A stretch of DNA of 64,000 nt, taken from assembly GCA_026929865.2 (NCBI GenBank), contig CM049407.1, positions 31,959,501 to 32,023,500 on the forward strand, read 5' to 3'. Below the pieces are notes generated by a model. It was given only the letters and a program-made list of their open reading frames with translations, did no database searches and was not told the DNA's origin. This document shows, in pieces, positions 22,512-33,742 of the stretch. Positions within the stretch are counted from its first letter, which is position 1, and each line of letters starts with the position of its first letter. The translations under genes and the position numbers were made by a program. Origin of the DNA: Hyperoplus lanceolatus. Its lineage: Eukaryota > Chordata > Actinopteri > Uranoscopiformes > Ammodytidae.

Positions 22512-23434
22512 TAAAAGCATGATGCAAACATAGATTTGCAGAGAATTATTTACAATATGCACACTAAAAGCATGATGCCAACATAGGCAATAAGTGAGGT
22601 TCTAGTGTGTTATGAACGTGACAATCGCATAACCAACGTGATAATGGTAAGTCTAGCAGTAATCATACATGCTCAAAGTTTAAAAAAGCACTGCATAACA
22701 TTTTGAGTTGCACTACTCATAGACTGTAGAAGAGGGGGGGAAGCTGCTACTACAACTGCTAATAGGGATGCTAACGGAACACGAGCAGAGAGGTGTGTGT
22801 CTCCTGGTCTGACCACAGCTGGGAGGGACTGGTGCGCAAGGACCGGGCCGCCTATCAGTGCTCTGTGACGGGGAGGGGCCGGGGAGTCTCCCGCTGCTCG
22901 TTGAGAACAGTTAAAAGTGATACTTGCCTTGGTGAAATAGTCCCCTATAACACCAGAAAAAAGCTAGATTTGTCGCTGTTTTGAAAAAAAAGTCGCTATG
23001 GGTGTATAAAAGTCACTAAATATAGCGACAAAATCGCTAAGTTGGCAACACTGCACGAGACTCCGCGAGCAACCGGTAGTTGATCCGAACGTTGTTGTTT
23101 TTGTTGCCAGGTAACCAGTTACTGGGCGCCAATGCCCAGCGCCCCAAACCCTCCGTTAAAACTGAATGGCAATAGAAATTGATAGGGCCACTCTGAGTGA
23201 ACGAGGGTTTGGGGCGCCATGAACTGGCGCCCGTAGAAGTCAAATTAGCCTGTTTAGAGCTTGAATTTCGCCATGAAATGTAAATACAGTGCCAGAATAT
23301 AAATTCAGTGTGCATTCTTAGGTAAAATTAAATAGTTTAGTTGCCTCAAATTAAATTAAATTTTTATTTTTTATTTTTGGGGTTGGAGGAGGGGGGGCGG
23401 TGCCCCAACGCCCTCTATGGGCCAGCCTCGCCTG
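22506..23434. other. Right part of the hAT element, noncoding
   Basis: Holds two copies of TGCACACTAAAAGCATGATG (22505 and 22557) and a GC-rich stretch near 22800-22900. No convincing transposase. Confidence 0.7.
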
Positions 23435-23442
23435 CTTTGTGG

Positions 23443-23594
23443 GACAAGATGATGTTGCCAGTGAAATCTTTGTGGTACAAGAAGCCACATCATCAAGATC
23501 TATTGAGAGCACTTCTGCCGGGTCAATAAACGATCATGGCATAAAACCATCCTCAACTCTTTATGTACTTTGGTTTTCAAATCAGCATGTACAG
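23443..23594 (+). CDS. UBX domain exon, C-terminal half, 3' piece
   Basis: Continues from 13747 as GQDDVASEIFVVQEATSSRS and ends at CAG|GTAAAT in phase 0. IFVVQ and the later STLYVLW fit the last beta strands of a UBX fold. Confidence 0.82.
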
Positions 23595-23687
23595 GTAAAT
23601 GTATGTTTTTTTATTTCCTGTCTCAAAAGAAAAAAATCTTGTATTTTGTTTTGTGCAAGCTCATGTATTGTGCATGTTTGTCTTCAG

Positions 23688-24014
23688 GAAATTCTCTCGG
23701 ATCAAAAACATGATGGAGCTCCTGGTCAGTCATCGCTGTCTGAGCCCTCCACCCAGCCAAGTCTCTCTGTGCCCTCTCTCCAGTCTGGGCCCGCCACCCA
23801 CGCTCTGCTGTCTGAGCCCCCGCTCCAGCCTTTGCCATCTGAGAACTCTATCCAGCCATCGCTCACTCTGTTCTCACAACCAGAAATCCTGACTGAAGAA
23901 CCATCACTCACTCCTTCACCTTCCCAGGAACCATTCATTCATCTTGGAGGACCTGTGGACGAGTGTGTTTTATTTTCATTAACAACAAATAACTTGCACA
24001 GGTCCTTTGCTTGA
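23688..24014 (+). CDS. Pro/Ser-rich exon after the UBX domain
   Basis: Acceptor GTCTTCAG. The protein is a degenerate repeat of SEPSTQPSLSVPSLQ-type units. The frame stays open to TGA at 24014; a second frame (LLEEEFPHLRRSYRTPTDAA from about 24006 to TGA 24123) may be the true continuation if a donor near 23965 is used, though the implied intron would be only about 37 bp. Confidence 0.6.
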   Translation, partial: EILSDQKHDGAPGQSSLSEPSTQPSLSVPSLQSGPATHALLSEPPLQPLPSENSIQPSLTLFSQPEILTEEPSLTPSPSQEPFIHLGGPVDECVLFSLTTNNLHRSFA

Positions 24015-24193
24015 AGAGGAATTTCCTCATTTACGAAGGAGTTATAGAACACCTACGGATGCTGCATCTCTTCCAGTAACCCAAGGGTTTTTAACCCATC
24101 AGCAAACCTATGAAAACATGTGACATAGTTTGAGTTTCCCTGGGCTATTGACAGTTTAATTATTCGGACAGATAAGACAGGTGAAGCAATTAC

Positions 24194-24406
24194 TTACTGG
24201 TCCAGGGCAGTTGCCAGTCTGCCATTGACAAAGAAATCAGAAGCTGACTGGACAAGGGAGTCCTTCTCCTCGAGGCTAGACACATATCTCAAAGCACCTA
24301 GTACACCGAGACTATCTGCTGCCTCTGTAATTGCGTCTGAACTTAATTTGCGTCTGGAGCCTCTAAAGTCCCTCTGTTTGAAAAGCCATACTAATGTCCT
24401 ACTCAT
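24194..24406 (-). pseudogene. G2E3/HECT-like exon fragment in inverted orientation
   Basis: Minus-strand frame begins MSRTLVWLFKQRDFRGSRRK, then SLGVLGALRYVSSLEEKDSL, and ends LATALDQ with a donor CA|GTAAGT at about 24194. I recognise this as resembling the segment ahead of the HECT domain in fish G2E3-like E3 ligases. It is opposite to the UBX exons, so this part of the element has been inverted, or a second gene runs the other way. No HECT catalytic Cys region was found on either strand. Confidence 0.5.
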
Positions 24407-24573
24407 ACTAATTTTTACGTCAATTTGAGTGTTGTGGTTGTGTAGGCGAGAAATACCCGGATGAGTTAGGAAGTACTCAAACGAGCATTTCTCGCCTTCA
24501 CAACCACAACATACTCAGATTGACGTCAAAATTAGTATGAGTCGGCCGTTAGTATGGCTTTTCAAACAGACAT
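24374..24573. repeat. Palindrome holding two head-to-head exon starts
   Basis: The left arm 24374-24458 is the inverse of 24487-24573 with a spacer of about 28 bp. Both arms encode the same start: MSRTLVWLFKQR leftward and MSRPLVWLFKQ rightward, the latter ending at TAG after three more bases. Shared landmarks include CGAGAAAT, TTGTGGTTGTG and TTTGAAAAGCCATACTAA. Confidence 0.88.
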
Positions 24574-24630
24574 AGTAGCTTTGGTCTTGCATAATGTTAC
24601 CATGTTGTTGTTTAAAATCGTTCATTGCAG

Positions 24631-24878
24631 GTTGTTAGATGCCTCTATTGTTCTAATTGATCAACTGCGAAAGGTTGATAAACTGCCATCTTAGAGTATT
24701 CTTTAAGATTCAAACACGCTCTCTTACACTCACACTTGTGTAGTTTTTTGCTTTTATTGTTTAATTTCATTTATTTAAAATGTGATTTTGGATATATATC
24801 TTTTTATTTAAGTTTTACATTTATTTTATTTAGTGGTGTAGTACTTGTCAAAATTGTGGCACTAAGGTACTGAATAAA
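24631..24878 (+). other. Candidate 3'-terminal exon with poly(A) signal
   Basis: After TTCATTGCAG a short frame (LLDASIVLIDQLRKVDKLPS) ends at TAG 24692, and AATAAA follows at 24873. It could end the UBX/HECT-like gene, but phase cannot be checked. Confidence 0.3.
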
Positions 24879-25058
24879 ATATATTTTCTTTTTCTGAATA
24901 GTGTTGAATCTCGTTTATACTCCCCTCCACCAGTTGGCAGACACCTACATGAGTCTGTCTGCAGACCTCCACTGTCGGCACCTCGACCCATGGACCTTTA
25001 AACCTCCACCCCAGGTCCATGCTCCCATAGATATAGAACATTCATTCTATATAGGCTA

Positions 25059-25700
25059 CAGGTGAAACTCGAAAAATAGGAATATTGTGCAAAAGTTCAT
25101 TTATTTCAGTAATTCAACTTTAAAAGTGAAACTAATGTATAGACTCATTACATGCAAAGTGAGATATTTCAAGCCTTTATTTGGTATAATTGATGATTAT
25201 GGTTTACAGTTTGTGAAAACCCCACATTCAAAATCTCTGAATTTGAATACTCCATGAAATCAATAAAGGGATTTTCAGTACAGAAATGTTGGCCCTCTAG
25301 AAAGTATAATCATACATATTTACTCAGTACTTGGTGTTGTGGACCCCTTTTGCATGATTTCCTACTTCAATGCAGTGTGACATTGAAGTAGGAATGCCCC
25401 TCCACTCTTCCTCTAAACTGGGACCTTGAACATTTAATTTGGATCAGTGATGGTTTGAGGTATGTCATCTGCTGCTGTTGATCCACTGTGTTATCAAGTA
25501 CAAAGTCAGCACAGCCGTCTACCAGAAGATTTTAGAGCACTTCATGCTCCTGTCTGTTGACAAGCTTTATGGAGATGACGATTTCCTTTTCCAACAAGAC
25601 TTGGCAAATGCCCATAGTGTCAGAAACCACTATTAACTGGTTGGTTATACCTTTTATCCCAATATTACTACTGTCATAAAAGTCTAAAATACAGGAGCCG
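25059..25700 (+). mobile_element. Decayed mariner/Tc1-type element
   Basis: The start GGTGAAACTCGAAAAATAGG and the following 150 bp are a widespread fish mariner-type terminus. Farther in, the frame from about 25497 reads STAVYQKILEHFMLLSVDKL, then FLFQQDLANAHSVRNHY, the second catalytic Asp block of a DDE transposase. The preceding SSAAVDPLC is in another frame, and TAA ends the fragment at about 25636. The right terminus was not found. Confidence 0.75.
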
Positions 25701-26233
25701 AGACCACAGGGAAATGCCGTCCGTTGCGCACGGAGGCCACAACACACGACAGCAGGCCGCCCAACTGTTTTTTTTTTCCCAATGGGAAATTATGAATTAT
25801 AGCCTACGCTATGGCATGACCATGGGGTTTTTATAATGTTGCTAGCGAGAAATATGAACAATAGGCTACCCTATTTCATTGGATCAGGCCTATCCGGCAC
25901 GTCGTGTCACTATGAAAATATTAATCAATTGTGTCTAATATTTATTATCTGTGTATTTAATCTTAATATCCCATTAGAGTTGCACAAAACATTGCTTATT
26001 TGCCTATTTAGGATGCATTTAAAACTGGATTTCAGAGGAGTGGGACAGAGATCAGCGAGGTGTGGGAATTTTGCGCACGTCATGTGTGCTGATGTGTTTT
26101 CATATGCGGTTTGAATCATGAGCGGCAAGGAGTAAACTGGTAGAATGTCAAAAAGACAATCAAATGTGTTCAAACCAGCCGGATCATCAGACGCGCCCGT
26201 CTCTGCTAAAATAGATAGATAATCTGGTGACCC
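25701..26233. other. Unassigned
   Basis: No ORF, terminal repeat or family recognised. Confidence 0.5.
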
Positions 26234-26449
26234 TCATTCTACATAAATAAACCTAAGCCAGTCAGCAAACCTTAGGCTATACAGTTTAACTGTAACCATC
26301 ACGGTCAGTATGGAGCATTCGCAGTGAATTTTTGAATCCGGTACCCCGACAACCCATATGTTGAAGTCTTTTATATACATTCTGAAGTAGGACACTCTCC
26401 TAACCAGACGAGATGAGAGATTGCTCTTCCTTTCCACGCACAACAACTC

Positions 26450-27000
26450 GATCTGGTGGCGGTCCCTGAATGGGATGGTTTGCCTTTAGTAGTAGCCGAG
26501 AGTGCCGGCTTGATCTAACCGTTCACTGTATTATATTTGGAATTTAGTAACGGTGGGATCTCGGGCCCCTTATTCGGGCCTGTTGATACAGTCAAGTTAA
26601 AATATATATCCCTGAAAATGGCATTATAAGGAGCCCTGTCCACAGCGAAGAAAGTCTGTGACTTGATCGCTTTGTCGGTGCAGCGATCGTGACTGTTTCG
26701 ATCGTTACGCGGTTGCTGCCACACAACAACGCACGTTGTTTAACCCGCTTATCAGCCAAAACAGTGCCTTTCGAGTCAACTTAGAAGTTTTACCTTAGCG
26801 ATCTGGTAGTGTTTTGCCCGCGTCCCTTTGCATCAGCAGAACTATAAAAGGTGTCTGATCCGTGCGCTCTTGGCATATTTGGAGAGGAAGCGCGCACTAC
26901 TCCGTTCTGACCAGCTGTTTGACGGGCCCCAGTCCCGTGGTGGCTGTATCCTGTGAGCGTTTGCCATAACATTAGCATATTCCTTTTTGGTGAAGGGGCC
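26450..27000 (-). repeat. Dispersed repeat related to 53580-53850
   Basis: The inverse of 26540-26720 matches 53690-53830: landmarks CGTGACAGTCG/CGTGACTGTTTCG, ATCGCTGCA..GACAAAGC and CTTGACTGTATCAACAGG. Both copies keep short similar frames (FNLTVSTGPNKG and FNLTVSTGSNKC), so it may derive from a coding repeat. Confidence 0.7.
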
Positions 27001-27039
27001 ACACTCTAGTGTGCTTTTTTCTTGCCTATATTAAAATAA

Positions 27040-28030
27040 AGAAAAGATTATTGCAAACCAGGCACTAGGCCCTGTGCGGTGGCACACTAGGTACATGCCT
27101 TGCCAAGGTACTGACTATAGATGTAGGCTGTATTATTGTGCCTCGAAAAATGACCAATACCAATAAACAATGAAAGGACAATTCGGCTCCTATATTCTTT
27201 TGTGCATTCCATGAGCCAGACAGCTCATCGCTGGCTCCTCCATCTGACGCATCCTATCTGCCAGCTAGACAGACAGCCCGTGCTGCTATTCTGTTATTAC
27301 AGGTGCTCTTAAACATAGCCTATGCTACCTCGTTCATTTCATGCGCCTCATATAATGTGTAGTTTTCCACGTTCTAGTATTACAAGTGCTCTTTAACTTG
27401 GCACTATTTGTTCTAATCACGACCCCATCACCAGATTTGTGCCCACCCTCTGCCAATGCTGGGCCCACGACACAGGCCACAATGCCTGTTGGGCATCAAC
27501 CCCAGCTGCAATCCCATCCCGACATCAGTCCTCTCACTCGCTGGCTTCTAGCTGGGTACACACGTGTTTTGGTTGAGAGAACCCAGGAAGTATTCTGTAA
27601 CCCAACACTTTTAATAATCTAAGCTGTGGCCCTGTCTTTTGCCCATACCATGTAACTTCACAACAAGCTGTTTTCTATGCTCTATAGTCTATACCTTAAC
27701 ATGGCACGTTTTTGCCCCCACTTGACAAATAGCTTTTAAGGTTCCGGTCTTAAAAGTGCACTTGAACCTGGCACTTTTAATGATGTGGTACTGTTATGTT
27801 TTCTGTGTTCTGCAGTGCAGTGCTCACATGGCACTTATGGTTTCCTTGTGTTGTGATGCTTTGTATTGTTCTCCAATTTCATGCACTTTTAAATAGTTTA
27901 TATGTTCTAGTCTTACAAGTGTGCCTTGCCTCTGTACTTTTTGTTCTCACTGTGGTCATCCCCACTTGCTGCACTCTCAATAAAGTGGTCAGTGCTACGA
28001 TTATGCATTGTTGAGTGTCTATATGCAGGA
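27040..28030 (+). other. Possible 3' UTR region with poly(A) signal
   Basis: The plus strand has a 78-codon frame (27386-27622, PSANAGPTTQATMPVGHQPQ) of unknown family, four loose repeats of TTACAAGTGCTCTTTAACTT type (27297, 27378, 27749, 27910), and AATAAA at 27979. It may be the tail of the UBX/HECT-like gene. Confidence 0.35.
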
Positions 28031-28416
28031 CCTAAAATTTAACAAATCCTTTAAATCAGCCTACCTATAGCAGAAGGCCTAATAGGGACATAAGAAACAT
28101 AAGAATAAATGGTTTCTAGGAAGAATAGACACATTCTCACAAAAAACATGGACTTTTGATCAAAACTCAGATTAACAAAAGACTTCACCACTTTTGATCA
28201 AGTGTGTGCAATATACATTTGTTCCGTTTGTTTTGATGACGTATGACCATGCATGAGGCCAGCCTCTTGGGCACCTGTGGGCAGAACATGCAAATGAGCG
28301 TGATATCAAATATATATTTATTATTTATTATACAATGTTTACCGGGAGGAGTTACACATCTATACAGCCCATCCCCCTACACATAGTAGCCTAAATGCAG
28401 ACCATGTAAATGAACC

Positions 28417-28819
28417 CTGTGTTCCGAATCGCATACTTTCTTTTTTCTATTCAACATACTAAATCTGACGATAAAATGAATATAGTTAGGATGCAGTAAG
28501 CATACTATTCGGACATACTTTTACTTATTTATTTCATTAGAACATTGCACCTTGATCTTGCCTCCTGCTTTTAGATCCGTCGCATCCCCGTTTGTTTTCA
28601 TGTTGAGGCCCTGTCAATGTGATGCCACTTTAGGTGCGGACTGGATTGTGGGTCAGAATCGCCCAAATAGGATGCTGTTTTCAACACTAAAAATCTCAGC
28701 CGGATGTAATAGACATCCGGGTATTTCTAACCATACTAAATCTGGCCACAAGAATCTGGCCATCCTAAATATTTTTTTTAACGTACTAAATAATATATAG
28801 TATGGGTATTGGAACACAG
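28417..28819. mobile_element. MITE with CTGTGTTCC termini, copy 1
   Basis: Left end CTGTGTTCCGAATCGCATAC; right end GTATGGGTATTGGAACACAG, its imperfect inverse. The body matches the copy at 46758-47086 (GGTCAGAATCGCCCAAATAG, then ATGCTGTTTTCAACAC). No ORF. TSD not clear. Confidence 0.82.
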
Positions 28820-29028
28820 GGAAAAAGTCAGGCTGGTTGTGTCGGAGCTTGACAACCAACAATAGGCCTACTACAACAACAAATATGACGAAACAGAAGA
28901 ACACTTGTTGCTACTACCAATGTCTTGACTGGCACCAACAAATCTAGCACACCCGGCATTAGGTACGTCCTGGATAATATGCAACCAATAAAATATTGTC
29001 TCTGGGCTTGGAATTGGACTATACCTGA

Positions 29029-29773
29029 TCAGTTTGCAAAATACTGACAATTGCAGAACAGCAAGCCTGATATATCAGAAGTGTGTTGGATTGCATTTTG
29101 TACAGATGTCTGTTGTTGCTCAGTAAGGATGAGTTGAGGTGGCTCTACCCTTACAGCTGGGAACTCTTCCTCATCAAGTGTAGACAGTGTTTGAATTCCG
29201 TACTGCGCCAGGATGGCCTCAATGTTTTGGTCGCTGTAGGGATTTTCCCCAAACAAATTGTTGACAATATTTTTGAGCATGCCCTCTGTCCAGAGTTGAG
29301 TTGGTGTGCGATTGTGTTCTGTACGCAACGGATGGAGGTTCCAGGCCTGTCTGAACTGCTCCAGTCTTTTTTGAATCTCCGGAAGATAAACAATATGCAG
29401 TGATAGTCTGTGGACATCATTACCTGGGTTTAGAACCTCTGAATCCTCTAAGGAGTAGAACATAAGGTAAAAGTGCTAAAAGTGCAACACATGCAAAAAT
29501 ACATCACGCCAAAGGCGTTCAATTCTCTGATTGTGAACTGATCGTCCGGTTATGAAACCTCTGTGCTCAAGACCTTGAAGTAGATGCATGAATAAAGCCA
29601 CAAGGGTGTTTTCACCACCATGATCAGATCTGACTCTTGATGGTAGGGCGTAGAGGCCTGTTGCTTTCAAAAACTGAGAAAGCACTGTTGTGGAACGATT
29701 GTCTGTGCTGCAGCTGAGGAAAGTAATCAGATGGGAGTATCCATCAATTGCACCATGAGTCACAAAGCCCCAC
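29029..29773 (-). pseudogene. rve integrase, exon 4 (catalytic core and C-terminal part)
   Basis: After TTTTTCTAG the frame reads WGFVTHGAIDGYSHLITFLS, then the second catalytic Asp in VRSDHGGEN and the catalytic Glu in RSVHNQRIERLWRDV, with 34 residues between them. An in-frame TAG at 29476-29478 interrupts the frame; beyond it the same frame continues with MFYSLEDSEVLNPGNDVHRL, LPEIQKRLEQFRQAWN and HPLRTEHNRTPTQLW, which belong to the same family, and stops at 29029. This is the presumed transposase of the giant element. Confidence 0.9.
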
Positions 29774-29918
29774 CTAGAAAAATTTAAAAACAAATAAAAT
29801 TATTACTTGAAATTATAATGCTATTGACAGTAGTCTGGAAACAATATAGCTGTAAAAGTTTTTCACTTTCTGAAGTTCTTTTCAAAATAATAAAAAGTAT
29901 GACAAGTCTGGTAATAAC

Positions 29919-30103
29919 CTTATCAGACGTATGTTCCCACCAATGTGCCACAAACTGTTGGGGTAAGGTACATGATAAACACGTCTTGCAACTGTCCGGC
30001 TCCATCTCCTTGCAGCAGCAGTAGGATTCACCCGTGTCAACATCTCACGCACTCTGGACCGTGTAACAAAGACACCCTGTGTGCGCAACAGGGCTCGAAT
30101 AAT
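29919..30103 (-). CDS. rve integrase, exon 3
   Basis: Acceptor GTTTCAG, donor AG|GTTATT; two bases carry over to complete Arg before WGF in exon 4. It reads RALLRTQGVFVTRSRVREML, a helical DNA-binding-like segment, and ends with PNSLWHIGGN. In relatives of this family the tract is WHIDG, with the first catalytic Asp; here it is Gly. All phases from exon 2 to exon 4 agree. Confidence 0.9.
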
Positions 30104-30204
30104 CTGAAACAGATTTTGGAAAAGATCTAAATTGTCTTGATATTCAAAAAACAAAGGCACAAATGTGAATTAAATACAGGCTAAAGATAAAGACTACAAA
30201 TTAC

Positions 30205-30440
30205 TTCATTTCCAGAATTAGGATATTGGCCCTGAAGTTGCCTCACATGTTGTTCTAGTTCACCATCGTCTATTGCAGGCCGAATACTTCTAACAGGTAT
30301 ACCCACCAACTTTGACTTTTTGTACAGAAATGATGAGGAACATCCCAGTATTTCAGCAGTTTTTGCAATTGTATGGCCTTGTGCCAGCAGATATTCAATC
30401 TGTTCTCTGGTAACATCAATGGCTGGTCGGCCTGTTCTTC
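30205..30440 (-). CDS. rve integrase, exon 2 (helix-turn-helix)
   Basis: Acceptor TTGTAG, donor GAA|GTAATT in phase 0. It contains GRPAIDVTREQIEYLLAQGH then IAKTAEILGCSSSFLYKK, a clear resolvase/homeodomain-type helix-turn-helix, as expected for binding the terminal repeats. Confidence 0.85.
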
Positions 30441-31349
30441 CTACAACAAAAAAAAAGTTAACAAGTTTTAAGTATTTAGGCTCAGGTTTAGGTATTGGAC
30501 TGTTTATTAATTGTAATTTATAGTAGGCATATCAGCATACCAATTCTCAAACATGCATTGAAATTGGATATTGTTAATGAATAGGGGAATAGGCCAATAG
30601 GCTACGCTGGAAATGGAGGCTTGAAGATTTGCAAAAATACAGTATTTATTGCTGTGAACAGTGGACATAACAGCAAGACCAATACATTTTATGATTGCTT
30701 AAATAAGTACAAGGATACAAATAAATACATATAAACAATTATTGCTAAACATAGGTTAACACATTTTTGCAACAGACAGGCTTTTCATAGCACTGTGAAA
30801 AGCCTGTCTGTTGCAAGATATTTTACCTAAGTAAAATCGTTTGAGCACTGTTATATTACATTATACCTTTATGTTTAATTTAGGCTATTTTAACAATACT
30901 TTCATAAGAGTTGGAGGCAACTTGTTATTTTATTTTAAACATTTTGCCTTTATTCGACAGGACAATAACGAGAGCACAGGCTACGGTGGGTAGGAGAGTA
31001 GGGGAATGACATGAAGGTCCTGCCAGCCGGGATTCCAAATGGGGACAAGCTGCTCAGAGCACTTGTCCACCATGTCCATGTCAAGGCCCCTGTGGTAGGC
31101 TATGCCACTCGGTTTTTTTTATTATTCTTGATTGACTAATGTACAAAATCCATCCACTCGGTTATCGGGTCACCCATGCCAGAGCGATAGCGCAAACTCC
31201 ATGGCTCTGACCTTATTGTAACGCAACTTATTGTATTTTCCCAAACAATCAGATGTGGTCTGCACCGTGCACCAGCATGTGCGTAGGAAACACTATGTTA
31301 CGTAGCGAACGTAGGCTAATGCATATTATAGCCTAATATATGAATGAAT
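30441..31349 (-). other. Intron 1 of the integrase gene
   Basis: Apart from the hairpin, nothing recognised. Confidence 0.6.
30767..30816. repeat. Perfect 21-bp-stem hairpin in the integrase intron
   Basis: TTGCAACAGACAGGCTTTTC plus A (30767-30787) and its exact inverse (30796-30816) surround an 8-nt loop. Confidence 0.97.
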
Positions 31350-31625
31350 GCAGTGATTAACGGACTCATCTGAACGAATGCGCCCGACCGAGAAACTTCG
31401 GTCTTCCCCAGCCTGGAAATGTGTGCCAACTAGATTTTTCAGTTCAGCCAAACTGCTTTTGAGTTCGTTGTTGGTCTCCGGTGATAGCAAATCTTCAATT
31501 CGTCCGATATTTCTTTCACAGCTTTCAATAGAACGAAGTTCTCTCACTCCACAAATCCCCTGTGTTAGGGCTTGTTCAATTTCACGGCATTTTCTTGTGG
31601 TTTTTTCGATTACAGCCAACGCCAT
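31350..31625 (-). CDS. Candidate exon 1 of the integrase gene
   Basis: The frame starts MALAVIEKTTRKCREIEQAL and continues with IESCERNIGRIEDLLSPETN, a predicted coiled-coil region. It starts about 100 bp inside the right terminal array and faces the HTH exon. The exact donor is uncertain; the downstream exon needs one carried-over base. In related fish genes a short coiled coil ahead of the HTH is common, which supports linkage. Confidence 0.6.
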
Positions 31626-31709
31626 GACTGCTCCTTTTTATTCCATTCATAGAAACAAGGAAATGAACCCACTTCTTCTTTTATTATGGCGGGAAGGGGA
31701 AATTACGTA

Positions 31710-32390
31710 TTTCTGGATATCTTAAACGTTATGCCCAATACTTCGCACTAGTCATAATGACGTTTGAGATATCTTTAACTTCCATTCCGCCTAGTCAAAA
31801 CTGAATTACAGATATCGCTATCTGTCGTTTCGACTAGTCACAACTACAATATCTACAATTGTAGATATCTCTAATCAAAACTAATTTCAAGATATCTATA
31901 ACTTGATTAAAGATATCTACAATTAAATGATGAATATCCCTAACTCCAGTTAGAGATATCTACAACTTCATTTCAACTAGTCAAAACTTAATTTAAGATA
32001 TCTGAAAAGGGACTTGTAGATATCTTGAATTGAGGTGAATTAAAGATATCTTTAACTGGAATTGTGACTAGTCAGAATCAAATTGTAGATATCTTAAACT
32101 GGAGTTACAGATATCTACAATTCAGTTGCAGATATCCGCAATTCACATTGTGGATATCCGCAACTGAATTGTAGATATCTCTAATGAGAAACCCCATAGA
32201 CATGAATGGCAAAAATGACGTCATTTTTCCTAGGCGGAATGTCGTTGTGGATATCCGAAATAATAGTTGTGGATAGGAGGAATGTAGTTGCGGATATCCA
32301 AAATGTTCTTTTTGACTAGGCGAAATTGAATTACAGATATCTGCAACACATATCCAGTCTATTAAATTTATGTTAAAACGGCTTGCCATA
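31710..32390 (-). repeat. Right terminal inverted-repeat array (GATATC/CTAG palindromes)
   Basis: About 18 GATATC cores; inverse of the left array from 433 inward, roughly 95% identical over 31855-32385 by eye. Ends GGCTTGCCATA followed by the ATCATC TSD. Confidence 0.88.
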
Positions 32391-32396
32391 ATCATC

Positions 32397-33536
32397 TGTG
32401 TTTTGGACCTCTTGTTTTATAATCTAAGTTTCTTTAAGAACACTGATCACGACTCAGTAATGAAACTGAAGTAGATATAAAATCGCCAATACATCAATGA
32501 AAACAGAAGGTCAAAACAGCGTCCAAATGAGCTAACATCCTAAATGCAATAAATAGTTAAATGGCTCACTTATTTTTAGGTAAGCTCTAATTGATTAGGC
32601 TACATTAAATGTGTCACACGTTTACATGTTTTGAAGCGGAGAATCCCTCCGATGCTCTCTGTGCCTCTCATCTGACAGCACTCAGCTGTGAGCTGGACGA
32701 GCCGCGGTGACTCGCCAGACTCGCCAATCACTCATTTCACTTAGTAACTCTAATGTTGTTAGGAACTTATCTTCATCTCTTATTTATTGAAAGAGTTTAT
32801 GAATGACTGCACGTAAAGTTGTCAGATCGCGGACCCCAAACAGTGCCGTTGCCTTACAAGTTGCTCGAAAATATTACATTTTCCCATGCAGCAAGCTTTC
32901 TTTTGTTTTAATGCCTGCACTAAGTGAGCCAACAAAATATGTTTTGCTTTGATTCAACCTCGTTTACAAGGGTTTCCATTTATGTGTTGGAGAAGTTTCT
33001 TTTCGTTGCCCTCTTTGTCATTGTAGCGGAGAGGGATAAAACACATTCAAATGGTTGATAAAGGGACGTGTTGTGACCATATATGGTTAATTGGAGGCGT
33101 TTCTGAATGCAAATGGTCTGAGCGTGAACGAGCATGGTACTTAAGAACATGTGGGATTTATCAAGATTGATGACTTACTGGTGTGCGTACGATAGGCCAG
33201 CGCACGTTTGATAAATACCGATTTTTTTGTACTTAAGCACCTACTAAATTTCATTTGTAAGAGTGAATTTAGAACCTTCTCTACGCACTGTTGATAAATG
33301 AGGCCCTACTTACGCACAAATCCGTGCGTAAGTAGGGCGTAAGAACATTGCCACGCAAAGTATGGAATTTACCAAAATGTACTTAGACTTATGAATGTGT
33401 GTAAATGTAAGCACAACTCTGACCATGATTACGAACAGAATCTAGTGGTAGAATAGCGATATTACAAGCACAAAGCAAAGCGTTTAAGAGTTTCAACGTC
33501 TGCATTAACACTACAACCGCCAGCGTTCTCTTTATA
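32397..33536 (+). repeat. Rest of host repeat unit A
   Basis: The first 140 bp continue the match to copy B. The remainder is unassigned except for a 15-bp perfect hairpin (33303-33338, GCCCTACTTACGCAC and inverse). Confidence 0.7.
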
Positions 33537-33742
33537 TCTATAATCGCCACGCATCAAATCCACCCGTGCATTTCTAGGGTAGGCCTAATATAAAGTCATA
33601 CATTTGTTTGTTTAATCATCATCTGTGTCTTGGACCTCTTGTTTTATAATCTAAGTTTCTTTAAGAACACTGATCACGACTCAGTAATGAAACTGAAAGT
33701 AGATATAATATCGCCAATACAATGAGAACAGATGGTCAAAAC
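33537..33742 (+). repeat. Host repeat, copy B
   Basis: Matches 1-81 joined to 32397-32530; shows the uninterrupted target TTTAATCATCATCTGTG for the giant transposon. Confidence 0.9.

Noticed and set aside
22793..22984. Frame with RAAYQCSVTG resembling an Ig-domain end
   Set aside because: Single weak motif in hAT-internal GC-rich DNA; no second Cys or Trp pattern and no splice sites.
24902..25018. Possible exon reading LADTYMSLSADLHCRH before CAG|GTCCAT
   Set aside because: No acceptor-phase support and no family; left unannotated.
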